DNA of 64,000 bases from Isoetes taiwanensis. Taxonomy: Eukaryota; Streptophyta; Lycopodiopsida; Isoetales; Isoetaceae. Location of the stretch: assembly GCA_021234155.1 (NCBI GenBank), contig JAJEKV010000052.1:4633606-4697605 (forward strand), read 5' to 3'. The position numbers and the translations under genes are program-made. Under the pieces are notes generated by a model. That model was not told the DNA's origin and did not search any database. It worked only from the letters and a program-made list of their open reading frames with translations. Below, in pieces: positions 54,945 to 64,000 of this stretch (position 1 is its first letter; each line of letters begins with the position of its first letter).

Positions 54945-57500
54945 TAATGAAGGAAGTCAACATCAACATCGAGGACGAGAACAGTCAGAATATGTTCAAC
55001 AAAAAGACTAGGGCATATGAATGATTATACAACAACTCAAAGAAGATCAGATTTTTCAACAAAATTGTGGAACATTGCCTTACTACCCTAAAGAGAACGA
55101 GTACACCAGCTTTTAGCAAGCAGAGGACTTATCAGATAGTTTAATATCTTAGAGTTATGGATGATAACATCCATGATGGGATTGGGACGAAATTCCGAGT
55201 AGATTTTTGTCATTTAGTTGAAACGATGGACCCAAGAATTGAACAAAGCTTTAAGGATTGGGAAGAAAAACGTATGGAGTACTAAAATTATATGCATTTG
55301 TTGATAGATATCCAACATATTGGAACCTCTTCGTGAGATTAATCATCTCGCTAAGTAGGATTCATTAATAGGATAACCATTGACCATGTGTATGACGAGT
55401 ACCTCCACAACATAAGGAATAATGCGGCCCAATGAAGAGAAGCAATCTAACAAGTCCGGCCAACTTATATGGCATCAATTCAAAGGTGGGACTATTTCAA
55501 GAGGGTAATAATTAAGAAAGGGAGGATCCTAGAGTATAGGGTAGTATCTAAAACAAGAATAATTGTTTAATTGCATAGTCTTTTGTGTCCAAAGGAAATA
55601 TCATGTCGACAAAACCTTGTGGTCATAGGATTTATGTAAATAATTCTTTTAACCCGTAACGCTTGCATTCCCCCCAAAAAAAAAAAAAAAAAAAGAAGAT
55701 AGCGGACATCTTTAAGAGACTCTTAAGTCTAAATCTAGGCCAGTAATTATGGCAAGGCTGAGCAATTAGCAGCATTAAAAGAACAAGTTTCAAGTTCGAT
55801 ATCAATCTTAAGTAGAGCAAAATGAAGCATCGGCGCCAAGTTACGTACATAGGCAAGTATGACCTCATAATAGACATGGAATATTTAAAGTCGGCTAAGG
55901 CGATAAGTGATTATCATAAGCAAGAGATGTTTATCGTAGCACCAAATGGCAAGCACCTATAATTAAAGTTAAGAAAGTAATTTCAGTCATGCAATGCATG
56001 TCAGTGAAGCAATTACTTAAGTGCCTCATGAGGGATGAGGTCGCACACATACTTAAGCTACAAGCCATTGACCCTGACAAGAAGAGTAAGAAGGAAGATG
56101 CTACTTTGGAATAGTTGCCTCGGTCGATTGCTAAGCTAATCAAGAAGCCCCACGACATATCTCCAGATGAAATTCGAGAGCTTTTGCCCTATAGAGGCGT
56201 AGTGTGAAATCACTCTTGCACTAGATGCATAGTCGACCAGCAAAGCTCTTTATAAAGTGAGCACTTCCGAGCTAGCAGAGCTTAAGAAGCAGTTGTAGGA
56301 GTTGCTCGACTTGGGGACTCATTCGTCCAGGATGGAAGTTGGAAGATGTATATCAACCATCGGCCGCTCAACAAGCAGACGACGTAATGGATCAACTCTA
56401 AGGAGTAAGATTCTTCTCCAAGAAGGAAGATATTAATAAGAGCGCTTCAAAACGCGTTATGGGCATTATGAGTTCACAGTAATGTCCCTTGGTCTATCAA
56501 ATGCTCCAACGACTTTTATATGCTTGACGAATGACGAGTCTTGGAGAAGTTAAGACGGCACATTGGCAAACTTTTGAAGTATCATTTTGCAACGCCATCT
56601 CCACTTTGACAAGCGAATTCGGCAAGAAGATAGAAGAAGCCATCCCCTCTAGCATGGAGTTCAAGCACATATAGGCTAGTCATCGCAAGAGCACAAGGGC
56701 AGATAAGGAAAGAGAGACCTTCAAACAATTTTAGAAAAGGAAGGTTTTATATGCGTACCTGAAGCATCAGGAATAAGAAAGCTAATGACATGCATAATAA
56801 CCCTATTTTCGGCCATGTAAGATTTATAAAGACTTACTTCAAAATTAGAAATAGCTACTTCTGGCCGGGCATGAAGAAGCAGATAGCCAGATATATCCAG
56901 GAATGCTAGTTGTGTCAGTAGACAAAGGTGGAACAACGTTGAATCTCGGGAGCTTTGGAACCTTGGCAGGTGCCAGACGTCAAGTGGGAAGTTGTTAGCA
57001 TGGATTTCATAGTGGGCCTTCCAAGGACAACAAGGGGCTTTAATGCCTTGATGGTTGTTGTAGATAAGTTATCTAAAATGGCACATTCTTGCCATGCCGC
57101 ATCACAGACATAGCTTTGGTTACATCCTTTGTTGTCTACCAAGGAGATTTTTAGATTTCATGGAATGCACAAGCCAATCAACTCCGATAGAGATCCGAAG
57201 TTCATTAACGCCTTTTGACCAGACTTCTTCAACACGATCTGCACCAAGTTGTGGATGAGTCTGCTTATCATCCACAGACAGATGGGCTCAGATGGACAAC
57301 TTTGTATCTCAGACTCATGATTATGTCGTTCAAATCCATGGTGTGTTCTTATTTGGCATGGCAGAACATGTGAGTTTAAACATAGAAGACAGACTTAGGT
57401 CAATTAATGCCATTCTTTCAAAACCATTGTAAAATAGAGTAAACAAGACTACTTTAAAGTAATGATAAACTGGAATGAGCGGGAATAACAATTTTAAAGT
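54945..57500 (+). pseudogene. gypsy gag, protease, RT and integrase remnants (units Q and R, copy 2)
   Basis: Copy of 45971-48480. RT traces near 56250-56560 (GLSNAPTTF block). The integrase part is more complete than in copy 1: PGMKKQIARYIQEC (zinc-binding region, 56866-56910), then WEVVSMDFIVGLPRTTRG, LMVVVDKLSKMAH and FHGMHKPINSDRDPKFINAF with the second catalytic Asp box (about 57155-57215). Many stops. It ends at the LTR element inserted after 57505. Confidence 0.75.
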
Positions 57501-57505
57501 GCTAT

Positions 57506-57857
57506 TGATATGGCAGCACCATTAACCACCCAACCGGATCCACTGGGTTATGGAAAAACACAGGTGCTATGGCAAATACAAAGCTCTGGCATCTGGCTTA
57601 TTGGCCTTCCAGACTAGCTACTCCAAGTAGCCACACATCATAAATACAATTGCAGATCTGTGATGTCGCTATGGCAGTGATATGTGACCCCTTGTCACCT
57701 TTTCGGCCATTACTCTCTCCTCCGGATGAACTACGGATAAAGTTTCTTTGGTCCGGTGTTCACGAATAAAGTTTCTTTGGTCCGGTGTTCTATTATTTCA
57801 TTATGGTTCTATGATTCTGTGTTGTCACAACTTCCCAAATATACATGAATTGTATCA
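57506..57857 (+). repeat. 5' LTR, 352 bp, with an inverted segment
   Basis: Bases 57506-57735 are the reverse complement of 59603-59833 in the 3' LTR; bases 57739-57857 match 59840-59965 directly. The U3 and R parts seen in the 3' LTR are absent. A 29-bp unit ending TTTGGTCCGGTGTTC is tandemly duplicated in both LTRs. Confidence 0.85.
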
Positions 57858-57859
57858 AG

Positions 57860-57871
57860 TGGTATCAGAGC
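57860..57871 (+). other. primer-binding site
   Basis: TGGTATCAGAGC, two bases after the LTR end; exact initiator tRNA-Met type. Confidence 0.92.
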
Positions 57872-58583
57872 GAAGCTGCGATTCTTCTGGGAATCTATGG
57901 GCTATGGGAACATCAAGGCTGCGAAACACCAAGAACCTTGCAAGCTTGTGCTGCAAGTATAGATGGGTTTAACTTCGTCAAAAAAGTGTTAGGGGCGAAG
58001 TATATGGGTAAACAGGTGAATCTTGGAGTGTGGCGTCCAAAGTGGAATTCTAGAGCCGAAGGATTTGTGAAAATCTGGGACAAAGATCTTATACCTGATG
58101 AATAAGTATATTTTTCTGATACATTGGATTTGGTGACTATTGCTGCAAGCGAATCTAGAGCATCAGTAGCAGAGAAAACTTAGTGCTTTCGTGGAGAATG
58201 CTCGAAGTATATGGACCGACTTGTTGTGAACGAGTTTGGATTATTGGAGAAACTTCTATAATCCTTTGGGGATTATAGAATAAATAAAAGCCTCTTGCTT
58301 GGGATTGCAGAGTCAGATCGTGGTGATCTGAGAGGCAGGTTGGCCGTGGTATAAATATTTGGCTTGGGAAGTCATTTATATTAACGCTTGACCTTATTTG
58401 CAGGTTTGCATAGTGTTCAGCATTGGGGAGGAAACTTTATGTACAAGCTGTCAAGGATATGGGCGCAAAAATTTGGATGTGGAATCTCAAATTGTTTTCT
58501 ATGGGACAGGCTTATGGGTAAAGTTCCTAAGTTGAATTTCTTTATTTGGAATAAAGAATAGATACTTTTGCTGTGTATATCCA

Positions 58584-58762
58584 TGGTAGATTAGTGACTA
58601 CGATTGCAACGTAGCCGGCTTGAACATGGTATACTAGATAGGGAATGCCTCTTGGTAGATTAGTGGTTGTGTCTGCAGCACAATCGGCTTGAACAAGAGA
58701 GCATAAGATGTAACTTCTTGGAAGATTAGTAATTGTGATTGCAACACAATTGGCTTGACAAA
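58584..58762 (+). repeat. minisatellite 1: three units of about 68 bp
   Basis: Units with GATTAGT...GATTGCAACACAAT.GGCTTGA start near 58584, 58653 and 58720, within the internal region of the LTR element. Confidence 0.8.
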
Positions 58763-58771
58763 GTTACATCT

Positions 58772-58888
58772 GTATCTTGGAGATACACTGTATCGTGGTG
58801 GCGATACAATCAAGTAGTGTCGTGGAGGTACGAAAGATAATAACGTACCATGGAGGTACAAGGGATATATCGTACTGTGGAAGTACGC
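58772..58888 (+). other. series of five short stem-loops with TGGA/TGGT-type loops
   Basis: GTATC-TTGGA-GATAC, GTATC-GTGGTG-GCGATAC, then CGTGGAGGTACG, CGTAC-CATGGA-GGTAC and CGTAC-TGTGGA-AGTACG follow within 117 bp. Stems differ while the TGG loop core is kept. Confidence 0.6.
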
Positions 58889-58949
58889 GGATATCCATAA
58901 CTGTTTCTGGAGTTTTGCAGGGATTATAAAACTTTCAGACTGGTGATGA

Positions 58950-59098
58950 CCCATCTTAAGAAGGGATGGATTTAAATGGAGCGTATCTTGGATGACCGCG
59001 GGGGTAATCCTTCTTGAGAAGGGATGGACTGAAATTGAGCGTATCTTGGACGATCGCGGACGATCTATCTTGAGAAGGGATGGATTGATATGGAGCAA
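58950..59098 (+). repeat. minisatellite 2: polypurine tract and LTR edge repeated three times
   Basis: Units (about 57 bp) start near 58952, 59010 and 59066. Each contains GAGAAGGGATGGA or AAGAAGGGATGGA followed by a version of TTGATATGGAGC. In the third unit this is the real priming tract and the first bases of the 3' LTR. Confidence 0.8.
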
Positions 59099-59965
59099 GC
59101 ACGGGGGAGTGGTCCACGGCGAATGGGTTATTGGAATTATGGCAAATACTATGTAAATGTTATTCCTAAGGTCACCTAATAATATAAAGGGGCATAGGAT
59201 AACATAGCATTTGGGTGTGAAGAACCATTGATATTTATGGAAGGGGTCGAGGCACTATCATTGGGATGGTTATTGGTTGAGAAAAAGATCTTAGATAATG
59301 TCCCACATGATAAGTCATATAATCTAATTAAAGGCAAGGAGATATTTTGAGAAAAAAGGCAACTGCCTGCTAAAAAAGGCAAAGTCGCAGAGAGATCTAT
59401 AAATAGAACTGAAACTTCAGTTGGACATATCTCTGCAACCAGAGCCCCGATCGAAGCGAGCTTTAGCTCTTCGAAACCGTCTCTGAGTCTAGTTTCCGAA
59501 TTGGGTAGTACATTCCATAATTCATCCGGAGGAGAGATCGAAGCGAGCTTTAGCTCTTCGAAACCGTCTCTGAGTCTAGTTTCCGAATTGGGGTAGTACA
59601 TTCCATAATTCATCCGGAGGAGAGAGTAATGGCCGAAAAGGTGACAAGGGGTCACATATCACTGCCATAGCGACATCACAGATCTGCAATTGTATTTATG
59701 ATGTGTGACTACTTGGAGTAGCTAGTCTGGAAGGCCAATAAGCCAGATGCCAGAGCTTTGTATTTGCCATAACACTTGTGTTTTTCCATAATCCAGTGGA
59801 TCCGGTTGGGTGCTTAATGGTGCTGCCATATCAACTGTGCACGAATAAAGTTTCTTTGGTCCGGTGTTCACGAATAAAGTTTCTTTGGTCCGGTGTTCTA
59901 TTATTTCATTATGGTTCTATGATTCTGTGTTGCCACAACTTCCCAAATATACATGAATTGTATCA
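59086..59965 (+). repeat. 3' LTR, 880 bp
   Basis: Starts TGATATGGAGCAAGCACGGG after the priming tract AGAAGGGATGGAT and ends GAATTGTATCA at the target duplication. TATA box TATAAATA at 59398-59405. A 95-bp tandem duplication lies at about 59450-59625. The minus-strand frame 59176-59655 is an artefact. Confidence 0.85.
59398..59405 (+). promoter_or_regulatory. LTR TATA box
   Basis: CTATAAATAG context, 313 bp into the 3' LTR; a good plant TATA box for the start of R. Confidence 0.6.
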
Positions 59966-60318
59966 GCTATCATCAATGGTGGTGTCCTTTTACATATCTG
60001 TATTACTATGAACAAAAGGCAGAGACAAACTTATTGCCATAGAATGAATTTAAAGCTTGATACATGCATTGAACTACAAATTTATAATTGTTAATGGCTC
60101 CACAAATTGCTGTAGCATTAGAATAAAATGAAAAGCAATAAAAGCAACCTAGTTCACTCCTCAAACCATTAGATAAAACCACTTTAGCACTCCAGACCGA
60201 CTAACATGTATCTTTGTAATAAATATCTCCTTCTTGATGGTTATACAATAAATCATCATTTACACCACTCTAAATATTCTACTGCATCTATTAAAACAGA
60301 CTGCCATGAGACAAGACA

Positions 60319-60780
60319 TTACGGGTTCCCAATGGCGGGCACGGGATCCCCAGGGAGGAGCGGATATGTCAGTGTTGTGAGATGCACGTGATAGAGGATG
60401 AGCACCATGCCCTCCAGCGGTGCCCAGCATATGCCCATGTCCGAGCAGGGCACACTGATCTTAGATGCTCTGACACACCGCTACATCAGTTACTCGCATC
60501 ACCTATGGTAGCGCGATTGGGAGCTTACATCCTACAGATTTCAGCCGTCAGACTTGCTCTTCGGGGGCATGGTATTTGAGAGCCTACTGTTAGGGTTTTT
60601 CCTCCCAAGTGGGGGTTTTTTCATCCCGGTAGTAGGGATCTACTGTACAGTTACATTGTTTGTTTTTGGTGTTGGGGTTTTTGGGCTTTTTGCCTGTTCT
60701 CTGCATGTACCGTCTCATAGGCCTCTGGCCTCCGTTGACGTTAAAATAAACTTCCTTCCTTCCTTCCTTCCTTCCTTCCT
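60319..60780 (+). mobile_element. 5'-truncated LINE family A, 462 bp, with (TTCC)n tail
   Basis: Encodes the ORF2 end: RICQCCEMHVIEDEHHALQR followed by CPAYAHV (C-x2-C...H-x4-C zinc motif) and LHQLLASPMVARLGAYILQI, stop near 60577. The 3' UTR ends CCGTTGACGTTAAAATAAAC and seven TTCC units. Copy 1 (48830-48850) shows the uninterrupted target GACAAGACAGTCTAAATTC, so insertion followed the duplication. No clear target duplication. Confidence 0.88.
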
Positions 60781-61149
60781 TCTAAATTCTGCATTGAAAC
60801 AGACTTTGCCATGAGACAAGACAATCTAAGTTCTGAATTGAAGAAAGTCATGGTGCTTTACATAGGTCATAAACATAAATTTATGACTATTTGTGTAGCT
60901 CTAATTAAACAGAAAATTAAATCTTGTTAATTCTTCTAGATGGATCTTAATCTTGCTGAAGGTTTTTGTTGTGATATATTGTTCAAGTTCGTTTAGTTGG
61001 TACATATAATGTAGAAGTGGATTGTGAATTCAATTATGAATGGACCTTTTGTCTACCTATCCATCTTTTTTTTCCTTCTAATCTCCCAACCCTTTCCCCC
61101 AAGCCTGCCCTAATGCTAGTTTGTAAAAGTCTAAAGCATATCTTTCTAT

Positions 61150-61265
61150 TCCTGGTCTTTTGGTCTAGCGATAATACACTAGTCCTAGTCTCGATTTCGA
61201 AGCCGCCCAAAGTTGCATTGCGCTTGGGGGAAGGACCAACAAAGTAATGTTGGTGGAGTGTATGC
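61150..61265 (+). mobile_element. tRNA-derived SINE, copy 3
   Basis: Paralogue of 49230-49350 through the segmental duplication; it lacks about 10 bp (CAATATAAGG) present in copy 2. Confidence 0.55.
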
Positions 61266-62649
61266 ATCATATGTCTAGTCGAATACTGTCTAAGTTTACA
61301 TATTATACAAACTTCGGTACTATTTATAGACCTTTAGTCTATTAAAGTATACTTTTTCGTACATAAACAATCTTACAACAAGATTTCATGTCATTGTCTT
61401 GAATATTTGAATTTAAAAATCGCATTGACATGTCTAGCAAATGTATAAAAACATGACTAAGTTCATTGCAAGATAGTTTATTAAATGAGCAAATCATTTG
61501 AATGGGAGCAAAAAAGTATTCCTAATTATGGATTAAAATAGGCTAAACATTTGAACAATGTCGGTACCATCCTATTTTTCCTCCTTAAAGATGACCTTTT
61601 CTATGTATTTTGGCGGCAACTTGCAAAGCTTGTTTTCTATATGTTTTGGTTTCTTCTGTTAATAAACCTGTAAAGCTTGATTTTTAAGTCATCACCAATG
61701 CTAGCTAATATTTTTAGTTGGATATTCTTAAGTTATCAACAAAATGGCATGATTGAAATTGTTCATTGATTACAATAGTAGATTGTGCAGATATGTAGCA
61801 AAAAAAATTTCAAGCCATGTGAATTTTCTTTCTTGTCCTTATCCTATATTCTCATTTTCGCCCAATTAACTACAACTTGAAAACTAGGCTTACCATGTCA
61901 AGGATGTCACTATGAATTTACACATAAGATATTTTTTGAAAAAACGTTTATGAGAATAGGATAGAAGGAAGAAGAATGTAATTAAATGTTTGTATTAAGT
62001 CAAAATATACTTCCATGACAAAACAGTTCACCTAATGTACTTCTTAATTATTTATATACAGACTAGATATTGTTCTACATTCAATGTATCCTAGCTGCAC
62101 CTGGTTGAATACATCTGATCAAACAAGATATGACAAATATAAAAACGAATATGTATGTTTTTATTCCGATTTGAGCAATTGTCTAATTGTAAATAAAGCC
62201 TCCTAAATAACTGCTTAGGTTGCATAGATGTTCGGGAGGAGCTATAGAAACATTCCTTGTCAAAATAATTCAATTCAATTTAGAAAAAGAGCGAAAGGAA
62301 AGGAGGACATATACTAGATTTTTTTTAGCAAGTTATTTAAGGCGAGCTTGATGGTCTCCATTATTTGATCGATCACCACGGGTTGTGGACGAAAGTTTCG
62401 GCATATTAGACTTGCAAGGAAGTTTTGGACCTTGCATGATGTGCAGCTACCTATCAATTTAGTTGTATATAATAATTAGAATGTAAATGTCTAGATTGGA
62501 TATTTCTCTTAGTCCTCGGCACTATCAATCTAGTTGCATATAATGATTAGAATGTAAAATATTCAAATTGGATATTTTTGTTACTCCTCGACATGCAATA
62601 CGAAACATATATGACGGCAAGTTTTATCACCTATGACGTATTAATGTCC

Positions 62650-63170
62650 TTCAAGGATAAGACTCTTCCTCTTGTAGACCAATAGGATTGATGGCTTCCA
62701 ACAAACTTCCCTTGGAAATTTCTAATTTTCCACTATAATATGAGAGTTTGAGGAAATAGTCAAGTTCGTCAATGGGAAATTGAATGGAGGTTAGAGAATT
62801 TTTGGTAGAATTCGTGCCTGAGTGAGACATGCAGTTGCGGATATGGAGTGCTATTGACCAACGGTATTAACGAGCGTGGTGCTTCAATTTGAAACGTTTG
62901 TAATACCTGAGAGAAGGAGCAAGACAACAATTGTAACATCTTACGGAACCGAAAATCAATGAGGTAGGAGGACCGAGCGGTGGAGGGAAAGAAAATATTC
63001 ATTACCAAGTCAAGGTGGACTGTGGAATAGAAGCTAGTCTGAACGAGTCGTAAATCTTTGTTGGCAAAAGGTAGGTGGGCATTGAATATGTGAAGGAATA
63101 TGCTGTGAAGGAGGGAATTCAGCCAGACCGCAATTTAGCGACGACCAAAAATGGTGACGTAGCGTGCAGA
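62650..63170 (-). pseudogene. unidentified two-exon fragment, copy 2, frameshifted
   Basis: Paralogue of 50747-51240. The same splice sites are visible (donor at 63005, acceptor at 62907), with the intron lengthened to 99 nt by a 19-bp insertion (GCGGTGGAGGGAAAGAAAA). Exon 2 shifts frame after PQLHVS, and the first segment has a stop (CGCTAA), so this copy is inactive. Confidence 0.4.
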
Positions 63171-63196
63171 AAAAGTCACCGGTCTTGGCGCCGGGT

Positions 63197-63569
63197 CGTG
63201 GTCAAGCTGCAACAACTTTGTCTAGAATGTATGACGAAGTGTTGACAACGTGCGCCCACAACTAGCGCCCTTTATTTATTTCCACGTGAAAGCTTCGCCC
63301 AAAAATCAACGGTCCAGACTAGATCCAGTCAGCCCACATCCTGATCTCGAAGTTCCTCCGGAAGTTTCAGAAAAGAAAAACGTGGAATACACGCTCAAAT
63401 CACACCTCATGCCGCCGGTACCCTATTTAGATCAGCCCACATGTTCCATCCTATTCGATTTCGTGACACAGCATCTCCTCTTGAAGCATACGCTTGAATC
63501 CGGTAACAACTCCTTCGCATTTCGAATTTGAAGATTTTAGGGTTCCATCAAGAAGCATAAGCAACAGAG
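63197..63569 (+). promoter_or_regulatory. presumed promoter and 5' UTR of the right-edge gene
   Basis: Unique sequence directly after the duplicated block, higher in C+G than the surroundings, and leading into an ATG at 63570. CCTATTTAGAT near 63421 is a weak TATA candidate. The duplication ends 373 bp before the ATG. Confidence 0.35.
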
Positions 63570-64000
63570 ATGATTATGGTAGAAGGTCGGCCCGAGAAGC
63601 TTAATATTGATCTTTCCATGCGTCCCATGAGGGATTTTATTGAGGATGAAATTGTTTTGGAGGGAAATGAGCGTGTTTGTGAGAGTCCTGGAGTTTCAAG
63701 AACAATCCAGATGCGTGGTTCGCTGTTTAATCCATCCAAGAGGCCTAGGTCTCCTACGATATTGTCTCCAGCTCCTATTTCTGTCAAGAAAGTTCACAAT
63801 GGGAACAGATTTTTAAAAGAGATAGATCTCCTGGTATGTAACACATTATTCAATCCTTGATTATCCCTGTTCAATTAGTTTTTGAAAATTGCTTATAATC
63901 TTCACTTTGCAGAGCCAAGGAAGTGTGTTTCATGGAAACAATGGCAGTGAAAAATCGGCAGTGGATGATTGTTCTCCTCCTTCTTCTCCCAGGCTTTTCA
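63570..64000 (+). CDS. unidentified gene, exons 1 and 2 (partial at window edge)
   Basis: ATG at 63570; exon 1 is 88 codons to 63833 (ending EIDLL), then GTATGT, a 79-nt intron ending CACTTTGCAG at 63912, and exon 2 in phase (SQGSVFHGNNGSEKSAVDDC...) open to the window end. Residues include KRPRSPTILSPAPISVKK and a second Ser-Pro cluster (CSPPSSPRLF), typical of a nuclear or regulated phosphoprotein with disordered N-terminus. No domain recognised. Good splice signals and phase make it a likely real gene. Confidence 0.6.

Larger units (their letters stand above)
57506..59965 (+). mobile_element. non-autonomous copia-type LTR element with 5-bp TSD (GCTAT) and rearranged 5' LTR
   Basis: GCTAT at 57501-57505 and 59966-59970 flanks TGATA...TATCA ends; the intact target is seen in copy 1 (GCTATCATC at 48481). 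It has a primer-binding site at 57860, an internal region of only 1.2 kb with no pol, a polypurine tract before 59086 and an 880-bp 3' LTR. The short internal region makes it dependent on a related element. A frame at 57845-58105 (86 codons) is not recognisable as gag. Confidence 0.9.
51277..63196 (+). repeat. tandem segmental duplication, copy 2 (expanded and rearranged)
   Basis: Block order: T (51279-51500), Q part 1 (51523-52040), copia element (52041-53770), Q part 2 (53771-54409), LINE leader (54410-54944), a second Q (54945-56110), R (56111-57500), LTR element (57506-59965), S with a LINE inside (59966-63196). The truncated Q fused to a LINE leader and another full Q implies that a third unit once existed and was joined by a deletion at 54409/54410. 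Confidence 0.8.

Noticed and set aside
59176-59655. 159-codon minus-strand frame with a duplicated ETRLRDGFEELKLAS segment
   Set aside because: It lies wholly in the 3' LTR, and the repeated residues reflect the LTR's tandem duplication.

Overview
The window looks like nuclear DNA of a land plant with a large, repeat-rich genome. It contains plant-type methionine gamma-lyase and PPR sequence, copia and gypsy (chromovirus) LTR elements primed from initiator tRNA-Met-like sites, LINEs, tRNA-like SINEs, MITEs and a CACTA-type end, and very little coding sequence. The LINE reverse transcriptase and the chromodomain gypsy type remind me of elements from ferns and other non-flowering plants. That placement is an impression from memory, not a database result. 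Layout, left to right. 1-5 kb: a possible plastid-transit-type exon, a MITE with 100-bp arms, and the 3' end plus a 1.6-kb LTR of a gypsy element. 5-10.3 kb: a decayed CTD-phosphatase-like fragment, a copia gag broken by two small inverted-repeat insertions, then a long decayed gene for a DDE-like (DUF7869-type) protein that is in frame with a gag-type zinc knuckle. 11-17 kb: gene-bearing block with a PPR pseudogene and the one clearly intact gene, an intron-free methionine gamma-lyase (both minus strand). 17-23 kb: repeats, a purine tract, a U-box/ARM-like gene fragment and an array of perfect 16-bp palindromes. 23.9-32 kb: a solo copia LTR with perfect 5-bp target duplication, two LINE fragments, an (AT)n tract, an interleaved inverted repeat, a SINE and a gypsy fragment. 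33-38 kb: a 400-bp tandem array, a duplicated RY-motif cluster and other tandem duplications. 38-42.5 kb: a degraded chromovirus on the minus strand (PR, RT, RNase H, integrase, chromodomain, 3' LTR) inserted into a LINE copy. 44.3-63.2 kb: a large tandem duplication of a block holding a decayed gypsy element and about 2.8 kb of other sequence. Copy 1 carries a LINE insertion. Copy 2 carries two small copia-type elements with intact target duplications and another LINE. The paired copies supply empty sites, so several insertions can be ordered in time. 63.57 kb to the end: first exons of an unidentified plus-strand gene. Only methionine gamma-lyase and the partial right-edge gene look like functional host genes. 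Nothing here forms a pathway or operon; the main story is nested transposition, segmental duplication and several structural repeats without an obvious explanation.
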